DNA of 64,000 nt from Petunia secreta (lineage: Eukaryota; Streptophyta; Magnoliopsida; Solanales; Solanaceae). Made by a program: the position numbers and the translations under genes. How positions within the stretch are numbered: position 1 is the first letter of the stretch; every line of letters starts with the position of its first letter. The notes beneath the pieces are model-generated. The model was not told the origin of the DNA. It searched no databases and saw nothing but the letters and a program-made list of their open reading frames with translations. Below, piece by piece: positions 1 through 13,200 of the stretch. The stretch spans positions 10,046,501-10,110,500 of the forward strand of contig JARKIP010000028.1 of the NCBI GenBank assembly GCA_029990175.1. Direction: 5' to 3'.

Positions 1-434
1 GTTTGAACGATGCTGAAACAGTCTTGATACGGTGCAGAAACAGTTGATACGGTGCAGAAACAATTTGATACGGTGCAGAAACAGTTAGATACGGTGCTGC
101 AGAAACAGTTGAAACGGTGCAGAAACAGTTAGATACGGTGCTGCAGAAACAGTTGAAACAGTGCAGAAACAGTTGAAAACAATTGAAACGGTACAGGAAC
201 AGTTAGATACGGTTTCTGAAACGGTGCAGAAACAGTTAGAAACAGTTGAAACGATGCAGAAACAGTTAGAAACGGTGCTGCAGAAACAGTTGAAACGGTG
301 CAGAAAGAGTTAGAAACGGTGCTGCAGAAACAGTTGAAACGGTGCAGAAACAGTTAGATACGGTGCTGCAGAAACAGTTGAAACGGTGCAGAAACAGTTA
401 GATACAGTACAGAAATAGTTGATACGGTGCAGAA
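1..434. repeat. Minisatellite, degenerate ~20-35 bp units
   Basis: The first ~430 bases are a run of irregular copies of a short unit built from GAAACAGTT, GAAACGGTGCA and GATACGGTGC(TGCA). Units vary from about 20 to 35 bases and are tandem, with no unique spacers. The array is cut by the window edge. Its right flank (about 470-600) is purine-rich, and sequence near 600-700 resembles the right ends of the ~1-kb repeats at 36.8-37.8 and 47.9-48.9 kb. The array may therefore be the internal tandem part of a related element. No coding capacity is seen. Confidence 0.85.
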
Positions 435-1436
435 ATAGTGAGATTCAACGAGATACATTGAGGATGGATGAGGAAAAGTAAAATTGGGGAAAATGAGAGG
501 AGTAAAAGTGAAATTGGGGGGAAATGGTGGGAGGAAAAGTGAAATATGGGAAAATGGGAGGAGCAAAATGATAGTGGGAGAAATATAAGAAAGAATGTAA
601 GGGTTTGGTATGTTATGGGAAAGTATTGCTATGATTTTGCTATGTTTGTAATTATCTTATGTTTTCTTCTATATAGGGTAATTTTACTAAAATGTTGTTA
701 TGTTTGGTAATTAAGCTCTAAAACTTGTACTTTTATGTAAAAAATCCTTTAATTAAAGGTTAATTTACAAAAATATGACACATTATGCGTTGGTTTGAAT
801 TTTTTATCCCGCTTAATAAAATCTTTAAAAAAGCTTCGCGGGCACAAGTTTAAATAATTTTAATGTTATTTCTTGTCTATTAGACATAAGTTTTAATTGG
901 CTAAAGTTCTACACAATAGGTAGCACTTTATACTATCTTTATTATATGTAACTTATGAAATGTTCAAAACTATTGCCTCATGCGAAGCTACGACTTATCG
1001 CTAAACAAAGGCTATATTTTTGAATTATTATTTAGCAGGGACAAAACCATCCTCTATATATGGCTATTAATTTTCTGCAATTTTTACTATTTTAAGGTCA
1101 AATATATGGTGGATAGCTCCTTAAACTTTGCATTATTTGTCACTAAGTCACGATAAACTACTCAGCGACATTTGAACACATTTGCTTCACATAGGTCTGT
1201 ATATAGTGAACAACTGTGTCCATGCAACCAAACGCATGAAAACTAAATTGTACTGATAAAAAAGTTCTGTTTATAACAAAACATATTAATTGTAAGAATT
1301 ACCAAATTTTTTTGTTATTTAAAAGAGATACGACAGATCCGTTCTGAGAAAATCAAACAAAGTAGAGACAAAGTGATGGATAAATATATAATATATATAT
1401 CCACTTTTTATTTATTATACTTACGATTTTAATACA
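435..1436. other. Intergenic, 3' side of the germin-like gene
   Basis: No gene is seen here. Bases 600-760 contain AT-rich phrases (TATGTTTGGTA, TTGTTATGTTTGG) shared with the ends of the ~1-kb repeats elsewhere in the window. The part nearest 1436 would hold the 3' UTR and poly(A) signals of the germin-like gene, which reads leftwards. Confidence 0.5.
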
Positions 1437-2921
1437 CTACATAACATCACGAGTACTATATTCCCTGGTCACATTCATAGCAAGTCTTGCCCTTATCATC
1501 CGAACTTCCTCTTCACTAATCTGGAATGTCTCAGCCACTACATAATCCGGAATTTGTGGTGTGGATTCAAACATTGAAAATGCTAGAAGCTGAGTACCAG
1601 GATTCTGGCTGTTAAAAGCCACTAAACTAGTTGCATTACATTTGCCAACATTAAACTGGAAATGAATAAGCCCTCTTGGAAAAACAAAGCTTTCTCCCGT
1701 TGTGATCAACTTGTTGACATATACATTATCTGTAGTGATAAATGCAGCCCTTATTGTACCATTAAGTACGAAAAGTATTTCTGTAGCTCGAGGGTGAGCA
1801 TGTGGAGGATTTAAGCCACCAGGTTCGTAGTCTATTCGAGCAAGCGATACGCCTTGTGTGTTGAGGCCTGGCCAGTTATTAACGTTGGCTACACCAACTA
1901 GGGTACCAAATATATTGGGTGTTCCTGGTTGTGCAATGGCCCTTGATGCAAAGTCCTCTGGTGTATACGTGTAGTTCCGTTTGCATGGATATCCATTCAC
2001 CGTTATAGCTGTTTCACGCATTAAAAAGGGAATTTAAGTTGTTTATACACATTGATAATGTAAATTATGTTTATACAATGAGATCATTTACATGACAGAT
2101 ACAGTATATATATATAGTATTCATAAGTAACTGAAAAATGATATTTTACACTTACATATAGCGCTCTAGCATGAGACAAGGCTATGGTGGTGGCTATACT
2201 AGGAACAAAAGTTTTTTTGAGTTATGATGAATCAATGCGGAGTTCAATTTCGGATTAATGTTCTTCAATGGAATTGGAGGTGATGAGAATCTCTAGGGGT
2301 TTTGAAAAACAGTTTTCTGTCGGGTGAGAACTGTAGAAAAAAATGGGGTAGCTTTAGGGGAAGACAAATTGGTCCTTACGTTTAAAGGTAATTTGATTAA
2401 TTAAAAAGTAGGGATCGGAGTACAATGTTAACCTACTATAATTATGTAGTAACTTAATTTGGAAACAGAGAAAATAAAGCAAGAATTTGATATAACCAAT
2501 TAAACTAGACTGATCATTTAAATCTTTTATATTGTTAGTGCATTTAACTTCAATCCAGCCTAGTTAAATTGCTCCAACGACATTGATTTGAAGTAGACTT
2601 GTTTGCTTATCTTTTTTTACCTAAAACCATCTTGATAGATGAGGAAGTTGTTGGGAGAAAGAACAGTAAAGGCAATATCGAGAAAGAGACACAGATATGT
2701 TCATTATCAACGGAAAACATAACTGTTAAGTAACTACTACAGTAATAATTTTACCACCATAAGGAGAAAGTGGAATTGAGAAAATACTGACATGAGTTAT
2801 AATCTGCAACACAAACATCTTGGAGTGGATCTGGATCAGCTGCAAGAGCTCTGTTAAAAGTGATACTAAGTAATATGGTGATGGCTACCTTAAAAAAGAT
2901 CATTTTTTTGTTGGAGAACAT
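1437..2921 (-). CDS. Germin-like protein (cupin), two exons
   Basis: This is a secreted cell-wall/apoplast cupin of the germin-like family; members are Mn-binding oligomers with superoxide dismutase or oxalate oxidase activity, or none known. Exon 1 runs 2921-2792 and exon 2 2008-1437; the intron (2791-2009) is GT-AG and joins the reading frame exactly at the usual family position, just before VNGYPCK. The start could be 2921 or the second Met at 2903; the latter gives a typical ~21-residue signal peptide ending ALA before ADPDPLQD and a protein of 227 aa, normal for the family. Germin box 1 is visible as GLNPPHAHPRATEILFVLNG (two metal His plus Glu), and box 2 as GESFVFPRGLIHF (third metal His). 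The Cys pair of the N-terminal disulfide (DVC..., YPCK) is present. All metal ligands are intact, so it looks functional. Which germin subfamily it belongs to cannot be decided by eye. Confidence 0.93.
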
Positions 2922-2970
2922 GCAAGAATAGGAAGTGATATGGAGTAGTAAAGGAGAGAAAAATGTAGCT

Positions 2971-2980
2971 TTATTTATAG
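2971..2980 (-). promoter_or_regulatory. TATA box of the germin-like gene
   Basis: On the minus strand CTATAAATAA lies about 50-60 bases upstream of the first Met, a position that suits a short 5' UTR. No other element is claimed. Confidence 0.6.
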
Positions 2981-3343
2981 GGTAAATGATCAAGCTATGG
3001 GTCCACATTCCACATTGTGATCCAAGTTAATTTAATATTATTCCTGTACAGCAAAGCTTGTGCGGACTTGTAAAATAGAAAAGTTGCAGATACGTACTTT
3101 CTTATTTGTTGTATTAAAGTGGAAAACTTTGAAATTTTGCAGTATATATATAGTCAATTTTGAACTCAACATTCCCACTATAGCAATGTTTCAACAAGGA
3201 AGATATCTAAAGTGAGTAATAGCAAGAAAATGGAGTCAATTAACATCAATCAACTATTGGAAATAAGTTAACAAAGTCGCTTTTTTTATTTTGTTTCTGA
3301 AAAGTACTCAATTTTACATATGCGACTCAAATGATCACTCTTG
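2981..3343. other. Upstream region of the germin-like gene
   Basis: AT-rich DNA without a gene. It is presumably the promoter region of the germin-like gene and ends at the target-site duplication of the element at 3353. Confidence 0.4.
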
Positions 3344-3352
3344 CCTGAAAGT

Positions 3353-4342
3353 AAGGGTGTTTATGGTCGGTACGATTCGAGTTTTAACTTATCGGTAGCG
3401 GTATATCGGTTAACGGTAATATTATTATGCAAAACAAATACCGTACCAATAAGCTATCGGTTTATTGATTATCGGTAGTTAACGGTTTGGAAGCTAATGG
3501 TTCGGTAAGTAGTATTACTTGTAGCATCAAAATAGTGCGCAAATTCACGGTGATCGTATTAATGTACCATTGCTCTAAAACTTGTTTAGTTTATGGGAAC
3601 TTGTCTGTAGTAAACTCAAATCTAAGAACTTATCTGGAGATTTTCTTCTTTTAGTTTAGGGTTGCTATCACAAAATTATTTGGGCTTCATCAAAAGAACC
3701 TCTAAATATGGAAAGCACCACTTAAGTTGGCGTCACGCACCTAATACTTTATCAAGTATAGTTAAGTCCCTTCAAGATCATTAACTAGTTATCTTAACAT
3801 CAGGCACTTTAATAGTTATAGTTTAACCTATGTAGTCAAATTGTAAATTAAAATTTAAAAAGCTTAATATACTACTCCCTCCATTCCACTTTATGTATCA
3901 TAATTTGACTAAGTACGGAGTTTAAGAAATAAATGAAGGCTTTTGAAACTTGTGGTCTAAAATAAGATATAGATATTTGTGTGGTGATAAATCATTTCAT
4001 TAATGGCAAAAATATAATATTGAAGTTCAATTATTACCAAATTTAGAATATTGTCATTCTTTTTGGAACAGACCAATAAAGAAATGCAACCACATAAGTT
4101 GAAACAGATGGAGTAATAATAAATAAAATAAAATATATAAAAATTATTAAAAATACCTTATTGGTTATCGGTATGGTAACGGTAAAGATATATAGATACC
4201 GTTACCGTACCTATATCTTATCGGTATTAAAAATCAATTCCATTACCGAACCGATATACCGTTAATTATACCAATATCGTTATGCTTATCAGTAGTGATA
4301 GCGGTTCGGCTATCGATACCGATTCAGTTTTGCACATCCCTT
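3353..4342. mobile_element. MULE-like palindromic element with 9-bp target duplication
   Basis: The element begins AAGGGTGTTTATGG and ends TGCACATCCCTT, so both ends read AAGGG(A)TGT inwards. It is flanked by the direct repeat CCTGAAAGT (3344-3352 and 4343-4351). A 9-bp duplication is typical of Mutator-like elements. Both arms are made of repeated motifs of the type TATCGGT and GGTAACGGT and can fold back on each other (3365-3500 against 4150-4330). There is no transposase, so it is non-autonomous. A Stowaway MITE is nested inside (3875-4113). Confidence 0.75.
3875..4113. mobile_element. Stowaway-type MITE nested in the palindromic element
   Basis: This is a 239-bp element with terminal inverted repeats starting CTCCCTCCATTCC on the left and, read inwards, CTCCATCTGTTTC on the right. 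It is flanked by TA on both sides, the Tc1/mariner (Stowaway) signature. The same family occurs, split in two, at 36711-37974. Confidence 0.8.
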
Positions 4343-4351
4343 CCTGAAAGT

Positions 4352-5480
4352 GAGTATCTCCTATGGGAATTAGTGATGTGGCATATCTTTTTTCTAAACT
4401 AAAATATTAAAAAGTTAAACTCATCCATTTTTAATCAAAAAACCAAATCGAACAACTTAACGAGTATCAGATATTTATTTCCATGAACAATTGCATATAA
4501 CAAAGTATATACCTAAATATTTAATGGTTATAATTGCTTTGTCTCTTGAATCAAGTATACACCTGCGAATTATATTAACTATTACTGTCAAAATCATCGT
4601 AACAGAGTTATTAACTTTTATATCGACTAAGTTAGTAAGGACAAACGCACAGATTTATTGTAGAGACTCCACCATTTATGTAACTAAAAAGTCAAATCAT
4701 GCATACAAATAGACATGGTATATTAATTTGTCATCTCATTTTAGTAAAGTAGATAAAGATGGAAATAGTCATTATTTTCTCTCAAAACTACAATATAATA
4801 AACTATTAATCAAGCAAAATAGAATTAGGAACTAAGAAAAAATCTCGATCTAAAGAAAAAGGTCCTCATCTTTCACAAGATTTTCTAGAGAAATCCTCAA
4901 ACTTTTAAAATCTCTAAACTTTTTGACCCATTAAGTTATTTGAATCGGTTTTACTAGGATAAACAGGTCGGATAGTTGGCTAAATGAATGAGTATAACTT
5001 TTATATCGTTTTAGTTTACAGCAAGAATATGCCACGTCACTAAATTTCACCGGCGATACCCACTTTTCGGTATGAATGACTATTTGAGTCAAATATGTAA
5101 AGTTGAGTGACCTTTTAAATATAAAATAAACAAAAACGGTTTTATTTTTGCACAATAATTGAGTAACCATTTAGGTAATGAACTCCAAGAAAATGGTATG
5201 AACATCTAGCATCGATGCTCTGCATTTTAATGAATTTAAATAGATATCTTGTTTTTTTAGCAAGACTTTAGCTCCTTAAAAATTGTCTTTTCTTCGGTTT
5301 GCTGCGAGTAAAGACCTTAATTACCATTCTGTCGTACCAACCAACTTTTGCTGAAGGTATTGACAATCTATCCGAAGTAGTTTCGAAATGCGTCTTACGA
5401 TCTTTAACTATGTTGGGCGTATTACCCCATGTACTCGTTCAAATCGCATCATTTATCCCTTTTTAACAACTGACACCAAA
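4352..5480. other. Intergenic, no gene seen
   Basis: AT-rich DNA with scattered stop codons on both strands. I see nothing beyond possible old repeat remnants near 5280-5470. Confidence 0.4.
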
Positions 5481-5579
5481 GAGAGTGTATTACACTCATC
5501 TGAGGAGAGTGAGATGGAAGAAAAAAAGGGTTAAAAGTTTATTTGTTCAACATATTTTTCATTTTAATTTTTTTATTTC

Positions 5580-6137
5580 ACTTTTTTAGGTCCTGCTGGA
5601 AAAGCAATGCCCTGCGCAATCGCGAGCCTCTCTGTGCGATCGCGAGGAAGGATTATATTGTTCTGCGCGATCGCGACATGCCTTGCACGATCGCGGTGAA
5701 GGATCGTTCAGACAGCTCTCCAGAATTGGCTGAAAGGGCATTTTTGTCCATTTATTAGGCTTAGGGGCTTTTTAGTCATTTTACACTCATGTATGGGAAA
5801 ACTATATAAGCTTCCCTTAGCCCTTTATTTCATTTAGCTAGGTTTTTTATTGAGGATAGAGATAGATTAGGCCGAGCCTTATCTTGTGAAAGCCCGAGGC
5901 CTCACGGACTCCTTTACTTGGAACCGAGTGGATGCAATCCTAGTATGGATCCTCGATAGGTTCAATTTTCTTTCTCTCTCTCGGATAATCAATCTTGTTT
6001 TAATCGAATATCCTTTCTTTCTTCTATTTCTGTCCTTCCCCGTCCCTATTTTTTCTCGTTGTTATGTTTACTTTATCGCTTCCGTTCCTTTATCTTGCTT
6101 CCGCGTAGTTTGGTTCGTATCATTTGGTATCAGAGCT
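5580..6137 (+). mobile_element. Degenerate LTR end plus primer-binding site (Ty3-type remnant)
   Basis: From about 5790 the sequence follows the R/U5 part of the LTR at 9311-10128 phrase by phrase: an ACTATATAAG promoter motif, GGCCGAGCC, AAGCCCGAGGC, CTTGGAACCGA, then CGGATAATCAATC and CTTTCTTCTATTTCTG. It ends in the primer-binding site TGGTATCAGAGC at 6125-6136 (complementary to initiator tRNA-Met). Bases 5607-5705 contain three or four copies of a GCGATCGCGA-like palindrome. No coding internal region or second LTR follows, so this is a truncated relative of the FEN1 insertion. The left border is uncertain. Confidence 0.7.
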
Positions 6138-8089
6138 TCTTTATGTCTTTTTCTTTCTTTCATCTTTTTTTCTTTTTTCTTTTTTCTTTGCCAATTCCAA
6201 CTCCGGCCAGCAGAAAGTAATTCAGAGATATTGAAAAATATTCTGGCCATTGAAAAACTTGTTACCGCCAAAAAACACTACAACCTTGCTTTTCCATTTC
6301 CCATTTTGCCTCCGAAAAATTCATTTCCTCCGTATCTATCTCCTCCATCATCTAAATCTGTGGTTCTAAGTCTAACCCACCAAAACACCATAGCCAACCA
6401 CTCTTAGTCTTCTTTGTTCATCTTCATCACCAAAAAATTATTCCCTCAAAGAAGCTACCACATGATCGAAAAGTGAACTAATAAAGTAAAATCTTTCAAT
6501 TTTGACTCCAATTTTCACATTGCTTATTTCAAATCAATCAACGGTAGTGGTGTTTTTAGCCTTTCATGTGTGATTATCAAGCCCTTTGTTAAGTCTGAGT
6601 ATGACCGGGGAGGCGCACTTAATACCACTTCAAACGATTTCAGAAGGATAATTAGTTCCCGCAAAGTCAAAAGTCGTAAGGCGTGTTTCAAGACTACTTT
6701 AAGGGGCATCTTATGAATTTCGCCATTGATACATTAGAAATGACTAATGAAGGTCATCATGAAAACAATTATGGAAGTATGTCTAAAGTCGTATGATACT
6801 GTAGTGGTAAAACTTGATTGCGACTTAAATGTACTAACAATTGACGTTATAGACTAGAAAACTTAAGCATGAAAAGTCCATGTACACCTCGATCCAATGA
6901 AAAAAGAGGGAAAAGAAAGCATAATACTCCATATAGCTTTAGAGCTTAATTTACAAATTACCTATCCGTAGTGCAAAAAGGCTAACAAAAGCATTCTTGT
7001 AGTTTTGGGAACCAAGAAGATGAGGCGTCTTTTTAAATTTTTAATAAGGTAATTTAGTGACTCAAACCCACAATAAGGTTGAAGGTGCTTTCCACTTGAG
7101 CTGCCCTCTTTTATCAAACAAGGCTTCTTCTTAATAAAAAAGAGTTTGATTACAATGCGCTTTGAGAATCAAACAAAGAGGTGGACGATGGTATATAGAT
7201 GGGAAAAACGACAGTGTCAACATCCAAGTTCGTAACTCACGACAGCTTCAACAAATTAACAAAATCAATAACAAAACAAAACCCGTAATTGTATAATAAA
7301 CGTATAGAATTGCCAGTCACAAGGCAAACTCCTTTACCAGTAGCGTTTAATAGACTACAATTAGAGTTATACTATACTCAATTCTTTTCTCAAGAAAGCA
7401 AAGGAAAAACATATCACGGAATATGAAATTGATAGAATGATAAATGACCAAACACATCTACTTGGTCCAGGCAATATTCACTTCTCGGTGCAGTACTTCC
7501 TGTAAAGCTCCTTAATTCAATTACAAGTAACAATTTCCTAATAAGTAACGTAAAAAAATCTGGCGATTTTCTCAAAATGTGCGGTGAAAGTGGAAATATG
7601 CAATATCTCAAAGAGGCAAATTTATGCACTATAGCTTTGCCATAGATCCTTCATCAGCCAATGAGATTTAATTTACTTTTTCTATGATCCAAACTCACTT
7701 ACCTTTGCTAAGACTGGTCTTAATTGGTGAGACTGAGACAAAAGGATTTAGTATTGATATACTTGCAAGAAAAGAGATAAATTATCACATAAATTGTGCA
7801 GAATCTATCGAGGGAAATAAAAAGATCCATGGTTAATATTACAGAGTTTACACAGATTATTTTTTCTTTTATCTCAGACCAAACTGCCAATTCACAAAGG
7901 ACGGGAACCCCAGGATAATCTAGAATTTATACATTAACATAGTGCCAAGTGATAGACTAAAGAGACAGTTTCTGATGCCCAATGCACTAACTATATCCTC
8001 ATACTGACAACCGATTGCATCAGAAAGAAGGGGAAACGGCAGAACGAAGAAAAGAAAGAAGACATCTGAAAGGTTTAACAAGTGGCTAA
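6138..8089. other. Retroelement leader remnant, then 3' flank of FEN1
   Basis: About 300 bases after the primer site look like non-coding retroelement leader; the rest is AT-rich DNA without a gene. The last few hundred bases before 8090 should contain the FEN1 3' UTR (the gene reads leftwards). Confidence 0.4.
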
Positions 8090-10224
8090 CTATTTTTTCT
8101 TCTTACTGCCACCAGCCTTTGACTTCTTGTTAGCAGCTCCTTTCTCAATAGTCTCAGTTGTTTCCTATGATCAAATAGCGCACCATATTAGTAAGATCCC
8201 ATCTTCTGCCAAAGATACGTCTTTTAAGAGCACACCACCTTAAAAGTTGTCATTCTTTACAAAAATTAACTGATCCAAAACCAATTTCTTAAATAGAATA
8301 TAAAACCAACAATATTTAACTTAAAAATCTAACTGTTCTTTTAAAATCACAAGTAGATAATAACTCAACAAATTCCAGCACTAAGATGGAAGAAATTTTC
8401 ATGTTGCAGTTCTTTAAATCTTTATTCCTGCTCCCCAACAAAACTTATGCAGTCTGCTACTTTTCAAATCGATGTTTGTGTTCAAAAAGTAGTTAATGGG
8501 ACACAACTTTTGAGAACGTTTTGAGTTACAGCACCTGTACCCTCACGGATAGATTTCTATCATCAATCATTTTCTATTTCATAGATTCAGTATTCAGCAC
8601 AGTAATCTTAGCAAAAGTTATTCTGAAATTGGAGCATTTTTAACTTTGAAAGGCAAGAACGTATAGATCAAAGTTCATGAGGGGTTTACAGCATCATGTG
8701 CCGAAGCAGACGTATCTGGAAAACGGCACGGAGTAGTTTGAGCCCAAATCTAATGTTGGGAAGATTAGGCTGCCAAGGACCCTGGGTCTGGATTGTACGG
8801 AGAGTGTCTTAAACTTGGTAACAGGATTTGGAGATACAATAACACATTTAGTTCCCTGTGAACCAATGTACCAAAAGTTATGGTTGCAATTACTTATAAT
8901 TTGGAATGAACTTTAAAAAATTTCCATATCTGGTACAGGCATACTTTTTTGGACAAGGCCGTGTCCAAGTCATTTGTATTCTAATAGAAAAAATCTTTCA
9001 GGGTTTTGGAAAACCAATACAAATGATAGACAACCTAAAATATTTTTGAAACACCTTGATCCCTATTCCCTTGACCTAGTGGAGAACTTGCATTTGATCA
9101 ACCACTAAAGCCAAGGAAGACTAAAATGACAGATTACCTAAAATTGAAATTCAATACCAAGAGACGCAGCTGACTTCCAAGAAAGATCAACATAAGAAGC
9201 ACAAGATAAGATGACAAAGGAAGATAGAAGTACATAGCCACTTGCTATTCTTACTACAGTTTACAGTTGGTATTTCTTTACAGGTAGTCCACTTGATTAA
9301 CAACTTATACTGATGCAATACGAACCAGGCTCACCTGTTCGATTCATCAAGCAAGTCCACCGAGGAGTCACATGGCGCCACGATCAAAGTGTGGCCGGAA
9401 TGGAAGATGCCGAAGACTGCCTCGACGAGCAACAACTTTGGAAATCCACCGAGCAGACAACAAGTGACCGGTGCTGACACCGACTTCGGGGAGCTGTGAG
9501 ATCGAGCACAACTAACGATCAAGTTTGAGCCCGAAGCTGAAAGCAACCGAACCGAGGAAGAGCGACGCCGAACAGAGAATCGATCAAAGGGCTACAAGTG
9601 TGCCTGAGGCAAGAGCGTTCGATTCCAAACGTGACCGAGGCAAACAAGCGTTCGAAGACAATGTGTTCGAACCAAGCTGCCGAACACTCCAGCCCTGCGT
9701 GGCTTTATCTCATTGGTCACCTGTGACCATTTACTATTTTGCCCTTTTAATGTTGTCTATATAAACTCCTAGCATAGCTCATTAGGAGGCAGTTTTTAGT
9801 TGATATTGAATTGAGAGAATAGAGATAGAATTGGCCGAGCCATTCTTGTTTGAAGCCCGAGGCTTCGTTTATGCCTTCTTAGGCTTGGAACCGAAATGGA
9901 TTTCATCACTAGTATGAATCCTTGTTAGGTTCAAGTTTCATTTTCTCCCTTGGATAATCAATCAATGTATTGACTGTGATTATCCGTTCTTTCTTCTATT
10001 TCTGTTCGCCCCCTTCCCGATTCCTTGTTATCCGTGTTACTTCGTTGCTTCCGCCTCTTATCTTCATCATTTCCGCGTCTTGTTTGTTGTCTCCGATAGC
10101 AAGGTGTAAACCCACGGGTTTGCTTGCATCAGTTTGGTATCAGAGCAAGGCTTGGATTTCGTTCCTACGAATCCACGTTTCCTGTTCAATCTATCTTTAC
10201 TTTTTGTTGGTGTTCTTATTTTTA

Positions 10225-10263
<39 letters not shown>

Positions 10264-13200
10264 AAGAAGAAAATTCAAAAATTTGTGTTGACTGTTGATT
10301 GTTGGATTAAACAATCACATATTTGGAGTCACCACTGTCTAAGGAATCGATTGAGTACCCGACGTACAACATTCGTAACTAGGGTTTTTCCGTCAATTTT
10401 GGACTGTGTTCTTAACTGTGGTGTGGTTGAATTTGAACCCCAGTTGAGTTTTGGTGTTTATCGTTGGAAACTGGTGGTTGTTGAGATATTTGGGTCGATT
10501 TTGTGCTTAAAATCGAAGTTCCACTGCTTGTAGACACTGTCCGTACGCCGGAAGCTTGTTGACATTGTTGACAGTGTACGGGCGACGTGAGCTGTGTTCT
10601 TAGCTCCGCTTGGAACTGGAGTGATCTCCGACGTTGTAAAACCGGAGACGACCCAAATCTTGAGCTTAATCTGTTGTTAGTGGACTGTGAACGAATCTTG
10701 ATACTGTCCGTACACCGGAGTAAAGGTTCACTGTTCCATTGAAGAAGAAAGGGGTAAACTGACAAATCTAAAACCCCAGGTGAAAAGTTGTCGGGTAGAA
10801 AAGGGAAAGTGGATAAGGTTAAACCCTATCTGTACCGAGGAGGAAACACTTGTACCGAGGTCACGTGTTCGGTGAATTCCGAAGCGGAACCGAGGAGTAG
10901 GTAGATTCTCTTAGGATTTCACTTTTCTTGTGTCCGAATATTCTCGATAGTGGATCTCTGGAGTAATTCTTTCTACTCGAGGTCGTACTATCGAATCTGA
11001 GCTTATAGGAACTCGTGCGTGGGGTGACCGAAGTCCAATTTCGTAGATAATTCTTTGACTCCCCGTGCGCAGTTAAATAGCTACCGTTCCATCGAGTCAT
11101 ATAAACTCCTTCCGAACCTAGACTTGGAAAGTACTAGTTGTGACTTATCACTTCGGTTTCCTAACAGGAAGGCAATGCCATCTTACGTGGAAAAAAGGCT
11201 AGAGCGGTGAGAACAATAGAGTGAGGTCACAAAAGCCAACGACCTTGAGTGTAAACACGAGTGGAAAGAAAATTGAGTGAACATTGCTCGAGTGATACAC
11301 GTGAGGGAGTGAACTTGTGAGGTCCTTTGTTTGTTGCAGCTATGTCTTCGAATGATGAAGATTATGGAGGATATGATGCGTGTGGAGATGATGGAGACTA
11401 TGGTTCCTACGGAGGTGATGATTGTTATAATGACACCGGGGACTATGGCTCTTACGAGGACGAAGCAGGTCACTATGGTGAATACGAAGACGAAGAAGAC
11501 TACGAAGCCTGTGAAGATGAACGAGAAGAATCTTATGCTTCGGGCCAGGAGTACGAAGGTAGTGACGCTTCAAGGTATGATGACTCTACTTACTCTCATT
11601 GTGATAACCTTGAATATGATGAATGTGACATCGAGGAAGTCGATGACGAAGTTGACCGAGCAAACTATTTGATGTCTTCTTCCGTTGGTGTCTCGTGTGG
11701 AGCACAAGAGAGTAGTAGAACCCCTTCCATCGGGATGGGAGGAGGTGGTGGAGGTTGTTCCATGGGAGGAGGAAGATTTGCAACTTTTAGTCGTAGCACA
11801 CGATTCAATGCTTCCAACTCCTATGGGAAGGGTGGCTCGAGGAGCACTGGTGGTTATGGACCCGAGGAGGGTAGAGGAGGTTTCTACCGAACTCCTTCTC
11901 CGAGGAGAAGTTCTTACGGGTTCCATGCTAAAACTCCTTCCTCGACTTTCAACACTAATAATGTTGGAAGAGTGAAAGGAAGTGGGAGTTATCATAGTGG
12001 TGTTACCGCTAGTGGAGGAATAAGGAGAACCCAAGGTGTTGGTCTTGACGGAATGGGATACTCAAGTTCGTACTTGGATCTTCCTATCCGAAACTTGGGT
12101 AGAAGTAGGTTCGCTATTGAGGTGAATGGTTATGGAGGAAATTTGCTCAAGATTGGAGGAACCGATGTCAATTGCATTAGCGCTTACTTGGTACGGACCC
12201 TAAAAATACCGTGCTATAAATTGAAACATCCTTATACGTATAAGGGAGTGAGTGTTTCGTATGAGGCTCGAGTACTCATATCTCATGGAGATTATAGAGA
12301 ATATGCTTGGTGTGACGTATATTCCATGCCCGATCTTGATGTTTGGCTGGGAAATCCATGGGTGCACAGCAAGCAGATGCTATATATCGATGAGAGGGAT
12401 GTGTACCTTGTGTACAACAGAGAGCTGCAAATGGCTTATACGTTCACACCTCACGGGTTGAAGGGAAAGATGTCCATTAGTGCATATACCTCGGTTTTAC
12501 AGATGAGAAAAGAGCGAGAACACCAATCCAGGATCGAAAGAGTGCCAACGAGGAGTCCTACGAACACAAGGAGCGGTGGGAAAAGTGCACGAAAAGAATC
12601 GACCGAAGTCAATACATTGAACCCGAAGCCACAAGCTTCGAAGTCAAGTGGTTCCCCGATAACGGAAGAAGAGACCTCGGTTGATGAGTCTTCGAGTCCT
12701 AGACTTCGGGTCGATGTTAAAAGTCCACCTACTCCAGCTATGGGTATTCTTGGACCTCGACCCAACTCACCCGAATATGAGAGACAAAAGATCGAGAGGA
12801 GTAAGGGAGTGACCGTTGACAACTCTCGAGAGGAAAAAGGAGAGGCTGTGTTGAGTGATGTGAGTGAGTTGTCACCACCCAAACCAACACCTGACCTTGA
12901 AAGAAAAATGAGGGAAAAGAAAGAGGGAAAAAGAATCGATGAGAGTGAGGACACCCTTTATTCTAACATTAACCTCTTATCTTCTCCTTCTACTTGTTCG
13001 AACTCTTGTGCAGGAACTCTGGGAGGCAAACCGATAGAGCCTCAACCATGTGCCGAAGTTGATAGGCAAGGTGAAGAAAATCTTTCATGTAAGCTCCACG
13101 GGGAATAAACTACTTGTGAGACTTCGAAGACGGTGAGAGAAACCGAAGACCACTCCGAGGTAAGTGTTCGAATTCCTTCCCGTGAGCGTGATACCTCCTT

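Noticed and set aside
1..434. CRISPR-like regular repeats
   Set aside because: The units are tandem and of variable length, without unique spacers, in a plant nuclear context.
5886..6407. 173-codon open frame
   Set aside because: It lies in a decayed LTR and its leader, with Phe/Leu/Ser-rich low-complexity translation and no domain.
9970..10533. 187-codon open frame in the retroelement
   Set aside because: It runs through the LTR end, the primer site and a poly-A tract translated as poly-Lys; not a protein.
11327..11341. Start of the acidic protein at 11327
   Set aside because: That position is TTG, not ATG, and lies in a pyrimidine-CAG stretch; the first ATG is at 11342.
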